Source: Clostridiaceae bacterium (GTDB lineage Bacteria; Bacillota; Clostridia; Oscillospirales; Acutalibacteraceae). Taken from it: a stretch of DNA of 64,000 nt. Below, one piece after another: positions 8,210-16,904 of this stretch. Positions within the stretch are counted from its first letter, which is position 1; the number at the start of each line of letters is the position of its first letter. The translations under genes were made by a program, and so were the position numbers. The stretch lies in NCBI GenBank assembly GCA_030530095.1, contig JAUMVO010000002.1:62001-126000 (forward strand), given 5' to 3'. The notes under the pieces were generated by a model that ran no database searches, had not been told where the DNA came from, and saw nothing but the letters and a program-made list of their open reading frames with translations.

Positions 8210-10035
8210 TTGTGTGTCCTACCTCCTCTGAAGCAGCCGTAGCCGAAATGGTCGCAGCGCAGACAGCGGTTAGCCTCCTGCATTGCCTCCTTATCGCTCA
8301 TACCGTACTCGAAGGGATCGAAATTGTTATTTCTTTCGCCCGCTTCCTTTTCTCTCATATTTACTCTGCCGCAGGGCTGACGGTCATAAACACGCGCCTT
8401 CGGAACGTCAACACCGCTTTCAATAATATGATTAAAGCCAAGATATTCATCGATATTTGCAGCTGCAGCCTTGCCCGCCGCAATAGCCTTGATAACCGTT
8501 GCAGGGCCTGTGGCGCAGTCGCCGCCTGAGAAAACGCCGTCCATACCGACTATCATCGCAAAGCCGTCGGCGTCAATCTGGTCCCATTTCATAGGCAGTC
8601 CGTACTCGGCAAAACGGTCGCTGTCAATTGCCTGACCGACGGCAACAACGAGTATATCGCATTCAATCAGCGTTTCATTCTCGCCGAGATCCTTAGGCGC
8701 GGGTCTGCTCCGTTTGAATTCACCGATCATCTGACGGTTTACCCAGAGTCCCCTGAGCTTGCCGTTTTCGTCCTTTTCAATTCTCGTCGGTGCAACAAGC
8801 TCAAGTATCTCGGCTCCCTCTGCCTGAGCGCCGAAAATTTCCTCCTCAAGGGCGGTCATATCGGCAATTCTGCGTCGGTAAACAACGCTTACCTTGTCAG
8901 CACCTGCTCTGACGGCAGTCCTCGTGCAGTCCATCGCGACATTACCGCCGCCTATGACAACGACCTTCTTGCCCTTGTAGTCGGGATATTCGCCGTCGCC
9001 GATAGCCTTAAGCATTTCAACGGCGGAAATTACTCCCTCGGCATCCTCGTTTTCAAGACCGATTTTCTTGTCCTTGTGAGCGCCGATTGCTATGTAGAGA
9101 GCGTCGTAATCCTCCTTGAGCTTCTTCAACTCGTCGGGGGAATCAATCCTTGTGTTCAGCTTTACCTCAACGCCCGTCGAAAGTATGCAGTCAATATCGC
9201 TCTGCAGTCTCTCACGTGGAAGTCTGTAGTTCGGTATGCCGTAGCGAAGCATACCGCCAAGGTGCTTTTTCTCCTCAAAAACAGTGGTCTGATGACCCAT
9301 AAGCTGGAGATAGTAAGCACAGGTAAGTCCGCTCGGGCCGCCGCCGATAATTGCGATTCTCTTGCCCGTTGAGGGCATACACTCGGGAGCAGGAACCTCG
9401 CCTGCCTTGTCGCAGACATAACGCTTTATGCCCCTTATATTTACGGGGTCGTCTATCATCTGACGCCTGCAGTAATTTTCACACGGATGCTCACAGATAA
9501 GTCCGCAGGCAACCGGGAAAGGATTGTCCTTTCTTATCTGTCTTACCGCGTCCTCAGGTCTGCCCGCTGCAGCAAGGGCGATATATCCGGGAATATCAAC
9601 GTTTGCAGGACACCTTGTAACGCACGGAACAGGACGGTCAAACTGACACATACATTTTCCGCTTTTAATGTGCTGCTCGAAGTCCTCGCGGAAGCCTCTG
9701 ACGCTGACGAGCACCATATTTGCAGCTTCGTAACCGATAGCGCAGTCAGCTGTAAGATAAACCGACTCTGCAGTCTTTTCGATAAGGTCGATAGTGCTCA
9801 TCTCAGCCTCGCCGTCAAGCACGCTTTCGATAAGTGTTGCAAGCTGACCGAGACCGACACGGCAGGGCGTACATTTGCCGCACGACTGTGAATGGCACAG
9901 CCTTACAAAGCCCAACGCAACGTCAATGGGACAGGAATTGGTTGAAACCGCATTGACGCGGCTGCCTAACTCTTCATAGAGCCTGTCAACGGTTGCTTCA
10001 ACCTTTGAAACAGTTTGAATTTTCTGTCTTGCCAT
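8203..10035 (-). CDS. NuoF-tail / GltD-type NAD(P)-flavin oxidoreductase, hydrogenase partner
   Basis: The 610-residue protein is a fusion. Residues 1-125 match only the C-terminal cluster-binding part of NuoF (SCGKCTPCR at 51-59 plus C98, a [4Fe-4S] site) without the NADH/FMN domain. Residues 126-600 match the glutamate synthase small subunit type: a cysteine-rich [4Fe-4S] region (C138 to C189), an FAD-binding IGGGPSG at 230-236 and an NAD(P)-binding IGGGNVA at 361-367. It lacks a partner glutamate synthase large subunit. It overlaps hydA, so it probably carries electrons between NAD(P)H and the hydrogenase. Whether it bifurcates electrons with ferredoxin is not shown. The ATG has GAAAGGA upstream and a strong promoter. 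Confidence 0.88.
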   Translation of the reverse strand: MARQKIQTVSKVEATVDRLYEELGSRVNAVSTNSCPIDVALGFVRLCHSQSCGKCTPCRVGLGQLATLIESVLDGEAEMSTIDLIEKTAESVYLTADCAIGYEAANMVLVSVRGFREDFEQHIKSGKCMCQFDRPVPCVTRCPANVDIPGYIALAAAGRPEDAVRQIRKDNPFPVACGLICEHPCENYCRRQMIDDPVNIRGIKRYVCDKAGEVPAPECMPSTGKRIAIIGGGPSGLTCAYYLQLMGHQTTVFEEKKHLGGMLRYGIPNYRLPRERLQSDIDCILSTGVEVKLNTRIDSPDELKKLKEDYDALYIAIGAHKDKKIGLENEDAEGVISAVEMLKAIGDGEYPDYKGKKVVVIGGGNVAMDCTRTAVRAGADKVSVVYRRRIADMTALEEEIFGAQAEGAEILELVAPTRIEKDENGKLRGLWVNRQMIGEFKRSRPAPKDLGENETLIECDILVVAVGQAIDSDRFAEYGLPMKWDQIDADGFAMIVGMDGVFSGGDCATGPATVIKAIAAGKAAAANIDEYLGFNHIIESGVDVPKARVYDRQPCGRVNMREKEAGERNNNFDPFEYGMSDKEAMQEANRCLRCDHFGYGCFRGGRTHKW

Positions 10036-10067
10036 ATAGCAATAATTCCTTTCTTTTTAATAATTTA

Positions 10068-10096
10068 ATTATAAAAAAATAGTAATATAAAGTCAA
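10068..10096 (-). promoter_or_regulatory. Predicted promoter of the hydrogenase operon
   Basis: Minus-strand TTGACT (10091-10096), 17-base spacer, perfect TATAAT (10068-10073), 32 bases before the first start codon. Confidence 0.75.
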
Positions 10097-10162
10097 TGAT
10101 ATTTATGTTTTTCAGCCAAATATTTCATCTTTTATTCTTACTCAATTAGTTAATAATAGAAA

Positions 10163-10216
10163 TGCAAGGCAAAGTGTAAACGTAGCAGTACGAAAGCTAT
10201 GCGTTTACGCCGTGCA
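10163..10216 (+). other. Imperfect hairpin in the leader of the spore-protein gene
   Basis: Paired blocks from outside to inside are TGCA/TGCA, GGC/GCC, GTAAACG/CGTTTAC and TAGC/GCTA, enclosing a short loop. The structure ends 14 bases before the GAGGTG ribosome site, so it may affect mRNA stability or translation. Confidence 0.5.
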
Positions 10217-10241
10217 ATATCAAAGAAACGAGGTGTTTACA

Positions 10242-10424
10242 GTGGCAGCAAAGAAGAAAAATGCTAAGGAAGCTCTCAACCGTTTCAAGATGGAAGCGGC
10301 TACCGAGGTCGGCGTTAATCTTAAGCAGGGTTACAACGGAGACCTTACAGCAAAGCAGGCAGGTTCCGTCGGCGGTCAGATGGTAAAAAAGATGATCAAG
10401 GCATACGAAGACGGCATGAAATAA
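10242..10424 (+). CDS. Small acid-soluble spore protein, alpha/beta type
   Basis: This 60-residue protein has both family signatures: MEAATEVGV near 19-27, which includes the site cleaved by the germination protease in relatives, and KQAGSVGGQMVKKMI near 38-52. Such proteins coat and protect DNA in the dormant spore. I choose the GTG at 10242 because GAGGTG lies six bases upstream; the in-frame GTG at 10212 would sit inside the leader hairpin. It implies that the organism can sporulate. A terminator follows. It is expected to be transcribed by the forespore sigma factor; no clear sigma-A promoter was seen. Confidence 0.9.
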   Translation: MAAKKKNAKEALNRFKMEAATEVGVNLKQGYNGDLTAKQAGSVGGQMVKKMIKAYEDGMK

Positions 10425-10441
10425 CCTTTATATCTTTACAA

Positions 10442-10475
10442 AAAGCAGCTTACCGGACATTCGGCAGGCTGCTTT
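10442..10475 (+). terminator. Terminator after the spore-protein gene
   Basis: Stem AAAGCAGC/GCTGCTTT with inner ACCG/CGG pairing, 18 bases after the stop. The tail is AT-rich rather than a pure T-run. Confidence 0.6.
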
Positions 10476-10600
10476 ATAATTAAAATGTAAACAATATATA
10501 ATAATTTGTGAATTTGTACTTGTATAATGGCAAAAAATGTTGTAAAATATTTGAGTTACGGTTTATCCGAAATACATTGTTAAAGGATTGATAAAGCTTT

Positions 10601-12283
10601 ATGGAAAACAAACAGGAAAAAACTGCAGCTGAGCTTTACAGAGAGGAACGCAAGCAGAGAATGGCTAAAGCAGCCAAAAAGAATGCTAAAAAGAGTCCTC
10701 AGTTACATAAGGTCGGCAAGATGTTCGGCAAGTGCCTGCTCGTTGTTATTATTGCGGCGCTCTGCCTTAGTATAGTGTATGCCTGCATGAGTTTTACGGG
10801 CGTTTTACAGAGAAACGTTCTCTCGGCTCTCAAGCTCGGTAACAAGAGAGTTTCCGTTGCGGAATACAACTATTACTATCTGAGTATGTTCAATCAGTAT
10901 TACTCTTATGCTTCACAGTATGAGAATTATTACGGCGCCGGCTCAGGTAAAACGTACACGGGATTCGATTATACCGTTTCCCCCTCACAGCAGTCATACA
11001 GCGGTGAAGTTGAAGGTGTTGAAAACCCGACATGGGCTGATTACTTCAAGTCAATGGCTACTCAGCAGATTCAAATTATTCACGCTTATTCCGATTACGG
11101 CCGTGCAGCCGGTTTAACACTTACCGAGGCGCAGCAGGAAGAAATCAATACAGCGATGGAAGATTACCGTTCAAAGGCGAAGAGCAGCGATTATTCGCTT
11201 AACCGATATCTTGACGCAGTTTGCGGCAAGGGCGTAAACGAAAAGCTTCTCTTAACTATTCTTGAGAACACATATATCGCACAGTCTTATGACGAAAAGC
11301 TTACCAAGGACAATGCAAACTCTATCACCGATGAACAGATTGCAAAAGAGTTCGAAGATAACAAGAAGAATTACACCACTTTCTCTATTGGTATTTACGA
11401 AATCAAAGCTGACGTTGCAGAGACAGAAGAAGGTGCTTCCGAAGAAGAAGTTGCAGCAGCAAAGACTGCAGCAATGCAGGAAGCAAAGACCAAGGCTGAA
11501 GCAGCACTTGCAACAATCAATTCAACCGATACCCTTGTTGCCGCAGCTGCCGCTTACGACAGTTCGCTTACATCCGATACCGTTATCAGCAACGATATAA
11601 CTGCTACCAATATTGAAAGCTATGTTCCTGATGCGGTTGAGTGGATTTACTCCGCTGACAGAGCTGTCGGCGACAAGCAGATTTTTGAGGTTAGCGACGG
11701 TTACTACATCATTTATCTCATTGAGCTTCCGACCAGAGACACAACAAAGGGTGTTAACGTAAGACATATTCTCGTTAAGTTCGAAGACAAGACTGACGAA
11801 CAGGGTAACGCTATTGAGCTTACGGATGAGGAAAAGGCCACCTACTACGCAAAGGCTCAGGAAATTTATGAGCTGTACAAGGCTGACCCGACTGAGGAAA
11901 ACTTTGCAAAACTCGCAACCGAAAAAACCGAGGATACAGGTTCTGCCGAAAACGGCGGTCTTTATGAGAGCGTTTACCCCGGCGATATGGTTACCGAGTT
12001 CAACGACTGGATTTTCGACGCAGCAAGACAGCCCGGTGATACCGACATAATTGAAACTACATACGGCTATCACATTATGTACTTTGTCGGTAACGACAAT
12101 GCAGAGAAGTGGGCATCAGACGTTAAGAAGGCAATTGAGTCCAATCTTTCCGAAAGCGATTTCAACGCCGCTAAATCCGATGCTGCCTATACAATCAAGG
12201 CAAACGAGCCCGTAATCAACTGGGCAACCGAAAAGATCAACAAGATGATAACCGAAAGAAACGTTTCATCATCAGCTTCATAA
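10601..12283 (+). CDS. Membrane-anchored peptidyl-prolyl isomerase (PpiC/parvulin family)
   Basis: The 560-residue protein has a lysine-rich cytoplasmic tail (1-40), one membrane segment (42-63) and a long extracytoplasmic part. A parvulin domain lies at about 387-497: VRHILVKF, then NGGLYESVYPGDMV, then TYGYHIMYF. A SurA/PrsA-like helical region comes before it. Residues 330-380 (IESYVPDAVEWIYS...VSDGYYIIYLIEL) look like a second, eroded parvulin half. It would help fold secreted proteins outside the membrane, as PrsA does, but it is anchored by a helix and not a lipid. A terminator follows 17 bases after the stop. Confidence 0.85.
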   Translation: MENKQEKTAAELYREERKQRMAKAAKKNAKKSPQLHKVGKMFGKCLLVVIIAALCLSIVYACMSFTGVLQRNVLSALKLGNKRVSVAEYNYYYLSMFNQYYSYASQYENYYGAGSGKTYTGFDYTVSPSQQSYSGEVEGVENPTWADYFKSMATQQIQIIHAYSDYGRAAGLTLTEAQQEEINTAMEDYRSKAKSSDYSLNRYLDAVCGKGVNEKLLLTILENTYIAQSYDEKLTKDNANSITDEQIAKEFEDNKKNYTTFSIGIYEIKADVAETEEGASEEEVAAAKTAAMQEAKTKAEAALATINSTDTLVAAAAAYDSSLTSDTVISNDITATNIESYVPDAVEWIYSADRAVGDKQIFEVSDGYYIIYLIELPTRDTTKGVNVRHILVKFEDKTDEQGNAIELTDEEKATYYAKAQEIYELYKADPTEENFAKLATEKTEDTGSAENGGLYESVYPGDMVTEFNDWIFDAARQPGDTDIIETTYGYHIMYFVGNDNAEKWASDVKKAIESNLSESDFNAAKSDAAYTIKANEPVINWATEKINKMITERNVSSSAS

Positions 12284-12300
12284 AGCAAATAAATATAATT

Positions 12301-12328
12301 AAAGCCTGCTCACTGAGCAGGCTTTTTA
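12301..12328 (+). terminator. Terminator after the parvulin gene
   Basis: Stem AAAGCCTGCTC/GAGCAGGCTTT with a very short loop and a T-run. It lies between convergent genes and can also stop minus-strand transcripts. Confidence 0.85.
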
Positions 12329-12337
12329 TTATTACAA

Positions 12338-13141
12338 TTATAAGCAGAACTTTCGTATCGCGTAACCGAGTCCGTCTTCTTCATTTGAAAGTGTTACAAA
12401 ATCCGCGCAATCAAGAACGGGTTTCTGTGCATTTCCCATAGCTACGCCTAAGCCCGAAGCATTGAGAAAAGATATGTCGTTAAATCCGTCACCGCAAGCC
12501 ATAATCTCGCTTTTCGGAATATTAAGGTATTTTCCTATAAATTCAAGCGAAGCGCCTTTACTGACCGATTCAGGGACAATTTCGAGGAAGAACGGCTCGG
12601 AGCGGAATATGTTTACGTTTTCAAGCTCGCTTCTGAGTATAACCTCGTATTTTGCAAGCTTGTCCCCCTCTCCCGTAATTAAAAATTTCGGCACGGGAGA
12701 ATCAATATAATCATAAAGGCTGTCAACGTAAACTTTTTCAAGGAGGTTAATCCTCGTTTCAAGCTGAAAGTATTCGTCGCGCGCCCTCTCGGTAACCGCT
12801 GCACCGTCACGGTAAGTCATTATCGACAATTCATATTTATCAGCAACTTCAACGACCGATTTGGCGGTTTCTGTGTCAATAAAGTTCTGAAGGATTGGCT
12901 TTTCGGTAACGGTGTCAAGTATAAACGAACCGTTATAAGAAATCAAAAGTCCTCCCCTTTTATCAAGCTCAAGCTCTTTAATATAGCGCCTGATACCTGA
13001 TATAGGCCTTCCGGTCGCAATAACGAATACACCGCCTCGGTCCGTTAATTCACGGACAGCCTGCTTTGTTGAAGGCAACAGATCTTTATTGTTATTAACC
13101 AGAGTGCCGTCAATATCGGAGGCAACAAGTTTAATACTCAT
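12338..13141 (-). CDS. Cof-type HAD-superfamily phosphatase
   Basis: The 267-residue protein has HAD motif I (DIDGTL, with the two catalytic aspartates), motif II (ATGRP) and motif IV (CGDGFNDISFL), plus the C2-type cap of the Cof family. Members dephosphorylate sugar phosphates or nucleotides such as FMN precursors; the substrate is not readable. I use the ATG at 13141; an in-frame TTG one codon earlier is also possible with the GGTGA site. It is convergent with the parvulin gene. Confidence 0.88.
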   Translation of the reverse strand: MSIKLVASDIDGTLVNNNKDLLPSTKQAVRELTDRGGVFVIATGRPISGIRRYIKELELDKRGGLLISYNGSFILDTVTEKPILQNFIDTETAKSVVEVADKYELSIMTYRDGAAVTERARDEYFQLETRINLLEKVYVDSLYDYIDSPVPKFLITGEGDKLAKYEVILRSELENVNIFRSEPFFLEIVPESVSKGASLEFIGKYLNIPKSEIMACGDGFNDISFLNASGLGVAMGNAQKPVLDCADFVTLSNEEDGLGYAIRKFCL

Positions 13142-13186
13142 CAAATCACCATAGGTATTATAACAAATCCAAATATTTTTTCAATA

Positions 13187-13214
13187 AAAAATCCCGCAGA
13201 AACTGCGGGATTTT
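13187..13214 (-). terminator. Terminator after the surface phosphoesterase gene
   Basis: Stem AAAATCCCGCAG/CTGCGGGATTTT with a 3-base loop and a T-run on the minus strand, five bases past the gene end. Confidence 0.85.
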
Positions 13215-13218
13215 AATA

Positions 13219-16200
13219 TTAATAATATGTTCTGAAGAATTCGTCCTCACGCTTCTTCTGAATAAAGATACCGATTATAATCAGTGCAATTACAATCGGC
13301 GAAGCATAGAGAAGAATGTTGAACGCTTCGTTACCCGTCTTGGGAAGGTTTGCGTTGCCAGGAGTCGAAGAGCCGGAACCCGATGATGAATTACCGCCGC
13401 CGTTTGCGGTACCGCCTGCAGCGTTGTCATCAATAACAGACGGATCGGTAATATTGTTAGCCTTTGCCTCTTCGGTTGTCAGCGACTTGGCAATAGCGAA
13501 GTTATCAATTCTCGTCGCGTTGCCGTTTTCATCAACAGTATAAGCGTCGTAGTAAAGTCTGTCGCCTCTTATCTGTACAGCCGAGAACGTGGGATTTGAA
13601 ACAGCCTGCGAATACTCTGCCGCGGGAATAGTGTCGCCAATGTCCTTGGTTTCGTAATCCTTGACGCCGCTAACGCCGTCAAGTGCATAGACCGTACCCT
13701 GAGGCTTAACCTTTGCCTTATACTCGTTACCGTTATATGAAACATTTGCAGTCTGGGTCTTGACTATCTGATTGTCCTTCATAACGTCGGTACGCCAATA
13801 AACGTGGTCGTGTCCCTCAAACACAAGGTCAATTCCCAGCTGCGGCATAAGTGTAGCAAGCTGATTGCGAAGCGCAACCGTTTCGTCATCATCGGAGTGA
13901 GGTCCGTTGGAATAAACTGCATTATGAACAGAAACTATCTTCCAGTCTGCATTGCTTGCGGCAGCGTCGTCCTTAAGCCATGAAAGCTGCTTGCTGTCAA
14001 GCGTACCGTCGTCGTTAAGACTGTTTGAATTAAGAACAATAACGTGAACATTATTGTAGTCATAAGAGTAATAAACGCCCGTTTCGGTAGACTGGCTGGG
14101 AATATTGTCAAGAAGCATATACTCGGTCAGCGAGTAATCGGACTTCTCATGATTTCCCGCCGTGGGAGCGAACGCAGTGCTCATTATGTTGTCGCAAGCC
14201 GTATTGAACAACCAATTCCACTGCTTGAAGTTAGTGCCTTTATCAACCTGATCGCCCGAAGAAAGCAGGAAATCGGAATCGGGGAACATATTGTATGCAG
14301 TTTTAACGGTATTAGCCCATTTTTCGTACTGCCGTTCAATACCGCCCTGAGCGTCTGTGGTATGGATAAACGTCACAAAATCGGAATTATCGGCAGTTTC
14401 AATTATACCCGGATTGCTCCACCAGCCGCGTGAAGCGTCACCGACACGGTAGTAATACTTCTTGCCGGGTTCAAGTCCCGTCAGTTTAACGGTGTGACGG
14501 TTAATGAAGAAATTGTAGTTAAGTATTCCGAACACACCTAAATCAATACCGGGATACTGTCTGGTCGTTCTTTCGGTCTTAGCCTGAACACCTGAGGTTG
14601 TCGGCGTACCCGTGAATTCAGCACCGTTCTCGTAAGGAACGATTTCAATATCCGTTCCCTCAACGCCGACCTTTGTGAACCAGTTGATATTTCTCGTTGT
14701 ATCGGCATCTTCGCCGAAGGTAACGGAAACGCCTGTAGGAAGTCTTCTGTTCGCAACGGTAGCTTCAACCGGCACCTTGCCTCTGTAAACAACAGTGGTA
14801 TTAAGGTCTTCCGTTCCTCTGTCGGTTGTAAAGTCATAGATAAAGTCGTAGAAATCGTAAGCGAAAACCTCAAAGAAGCTGTCGGTGACATAGTCGTCAA
14901 GGAAGCTGTTAATAAGGTCTTCTATTGAACTGTAATCGGTAACACCGAGCGCAAAGATAAGTGCGGCAATATTGCCTGCATTAACCTTCGGGACAGCGCC
15001 CGAAACAGTATTCAGTCCGTCAAATACGGTTGAAAAGGCAGAACTGAGTATATCAATCTGTACGTCCTCGCTCATAGCGCCGAGGAACTTGACGGGATCA
15101 ATCTGAATTGTGGGTAAAAGCTCATCTTCAAGAACATCGTGAAGAACTATGTCGTAAAGACAGTCGTAAATCTCTCTTGCGTTTTCGCCGCGATAGAAAC
15201 GGTCAAGAACATCGTTGACAAACTGATCGTCGCTCCTATCCTCATCGCCGAAATACATATATGCAAGACAGCAGGAAATGATATCGCCTACATTACCCTT
15301 TCTGTCGGGGCTTCCGACACCGAGTGTATCGTAAAACTTGGTGCACGGATAATCCGAAAGCTCAACGGAAGCAAATTTCGTAAGAATTCTTCTGACAAGA
15401 TCAAGAGCATTGTCGGGATTGTCAATATACTTTTCCTGAAGCTGTGCGGCAACTGTTTTAAGCAAGGCTCTTATAGCAGTTTTTGTTATGCCCTCGGCAG
15501 CGCCTAAATCAACGCTACTCAGCAGTGACATAACGGCGTTTGTGATATCAAACTGCTTTTCAAGATAATTATACAGTCCGCCCGCCTTCTTTATATCGGG
15601 TCCTATGGACATCTTGAGAAAATACTCAACGTATCTCGTGCCGAAGTCAACTATATCGCTTCCGCCGTAGTTAAGCGCAAAGGCTTCGTATTTGAAGGGA
15701 GTGCTGTATGTAGTTCCGAATGCGGAAATCGGCTTGGTTTCGTCGCATTCAATTGTTTTATAGTTTACTGTAATTGAACCGTCAGAAGCTGTATTGTCAA
15801 GAGTAATAATTCTCTTATAGTCGGGGAAAACCTGCATTGAAGCGGTAGCGCAGTCGGTCATTGTTTCGCCGTTGTCGCTGACCCACTGAGCGATATCGTG
15901 GAAGTGAAGATGTCCCGTGAAGGTAAAGTGCATACCTGCGTCGGTCAGCTGTTCGCAAACCTCCTGCCAGTTGTCAAGCGGGAACGCCTGCATGGTATCG
16001 TCCTCGTGAGTGTAGTGTTCAACAACGTTAAAGTGCGTCATACCGATAACGGTAAGACCCTGGCTGACAGCCTTACGGGTTTCATTGAGAACCCATTTCA
16101 TAAGGTCGGGAGAAATTGCGCCTCTCGTCTCACCCTCGTCAAGACCTTTGGAGTGCATATCCGAGCTGTAGCACGCGGCATCAATGGCAATTAATCTGTA

Positions 16201-16797
16201 GCCGCCGTCAAGCGTTGCGGCATAAGAAAGCTGGCCCGCTTCCTTACCCGCAGGCGGTGTATAGAACGAATCCGCAAGGTCATAACCGCAGTTCTTATAT
16301 ATTTCTCTGAAATCCTCGGGCTCGGTCCAGCGCGCATAAACATATTCTCCGTTACTGAAACGGGACGCATTTGCCTTTCTGATATCATGGTTACCGTCTA
16401 TTACGAGAACCTGAATACCCGAACGCTGTTCAAATTCTTCGAGCTTTTTAGCAAGCGCACGCTCAGCCTCGTACTCGCCGTTTCTGGCAAGGTCGCCGGG
16501 AATAATAAGATACTTCATTCCCGTCTGGGCAGCTGTATTCTCGTACTCCTCAAGCGCCGCATCAACCAGAGCGGGCGTAAGATATGAAGTACTCGAATTA
16601 AGTGAGCAAGCCTGAATGAATTCATTGATATCGTCGCCCATCATTGAGCGCGGATAATAATGCACGTCACTGAGCAGTCCGACTGTAAGCACCTCGTTTC
16701 CGGCGGCTACCGTCGAAATAAGCGAAGTAGGCACAAACGATAAAATCAGTAAAAGAGTTATCGAAATTGCCAATGTGCTTTTCAATATTTTTTTCAT
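13219..16797 (-). CDS. Cell-wall-anchored protein with two metallophosphoesterase domains
   Basis: From the ATG at 16797 (GGGGAG upstream) the protein has 1192 residues. A longer reading to 17136 would overlap the ABC permease gene and hide the signal peptide. Order: signal peptide 1-32. First calcineurin-like phosphoesterase, about 37-390, with SDVH, GDLARNGE, GNHD and GHLHFHD metal ligands. A largely helical region to about 700. A fibronectin-like purple-acid-phosphatase N-domain (LTGLEPGKKYYYRVGDAS). A second phosphoesterase from about 805 (TTDAQGG, SSGDQVDKG, AGNHEK, FEGHDHVYW). A Gly/Ser-rich spacer, then LPKTG at 1151-1155 with a hydrophobic segment and charged tail for sortase. It probably removes phosphate from nucleotides or other esters at the cell surface. 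Confidence 0.9.
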   Translation of the reverse strand: MKKILKSTLAISITLLLILSFVPTSLISTVAAGNEVLTVGLLSDVHYYPRSMMGDDINEFIQACSLNSSTSYLTPALVDAALEEYENTAAQTGMKYLIIPGDLARNGEYEAERALAKKLEEFEQRSGIQVLVIDGNHDIRKANASRFSNGEYVYARWTEPEDFREIYKNCGYDLADSFYTPPAGKEAGQLSYAATLDGGYRLIAIDAACYSSDMHSKGLDEGETRGAISPDLMKWVLNETRKAVSQGLTVIGMTHFNVVEHYTHEDDTMQAFPLDNWQEVCEQLTDAGMHFTFTGHLHFHDIAQWVSDNGETMTDCATASMQVFPDYKRIITLDNTASDGSITVNYKTIECDETKPISAFGTTYSTPFKYEAFALNYGGSDIVDFGTRYVEYFLKMSIGPDIKKAGGLYNYLEKQFDITNAVMSLLSSVDLGAAEGITKTAIRALLKTVAAQLQEKYIDNPDNALDLVRRILTKFASVELSDYPCTKFYDTLGVGSPDRKGNVGDIISCCLAYMYFGDEDRSDDQFVNDVLDRFYRGENAREIYDCLYDIVLHDVLEDELLPTIQIDPVKFLGAMSEDVQIDILSSAFSTVFDGLNTVSGAVPKVNAGNIAALIFALGVTDYSSIEDLINSFLDDYVTDSFFEVFAYDFYDFIYDFTTDRGTEDLNTTVVYRGKVPVEATVANRRLPTGVSVTFGEDADTTRNINWFTKVGVEGTDIEIVPYENGAEFTGTPTTSGVQAKTERTTRQYPGIDLGVFGILNYNFFINRHTVKLTGLEPGKKYYYRVGDASRGWWSNPGIIETADNSDFVTFIHTTDAQGGIERQYEKWANTVKTAYNMFPDSDFLLSSGDQVDKGTNFKQWNWLFNTACDNIMSTAFAPTAGNHEKSDYSLTEYMLLDNIPSQSTETGVYYSYDYNNVHVIVLNSNSLNDDGTLDSKQLSWLKDDAAASNADWKIVSVHNAVYSNGPHSDDDETVALRNQLATLMPQLGIDLVFEGHDHVYWRTDVMKDNQIVKTQTANVSYNGNEYKAKVKPQGTVYALDGVSGVKDYETKDIGDTIPAAEYSQAVSNPTFSAVQIRGDRLYYDAYTVDENGNATRIDNFAIAKSLTTEEAKANNITDPSVIDDNAAGGTANGGGNSSSGSGSSTPGNANLPKTGNEAFNILLYASPIVIALIIIGIFIQKKREDEFFRTYY

Positions 16798-16863
16798 GCA
16801 AATCTCCCCTATAATGAAAAAATACATATTTATATTATCACAATTAATTTTGAAATTCAACAC

Positions 16864-16889
16864 AAAAAAGGCACGGATTTCTCCGTGCC
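16864..16889 (-). terminator. Terminator of the xpt-ABC transporter operon
   Basis: Perfect 8-bp stem GGCACGGA/TCCGTGCC with a 4-base loop and a six-base T-run on the minus strand, 15 bases past the last permease gene. Confidence 0.92.
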
Positions 16890-16904
16890 CTGATAAGTTT
16901 TCGT

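Noticed and set aside
10212-10241. Upstream GTG start for the spore protein
   Set aside because: It lies at the edge of the leader hairpin without a ribosome site; the GTG at 10242 has GAGGTG at the right distance.
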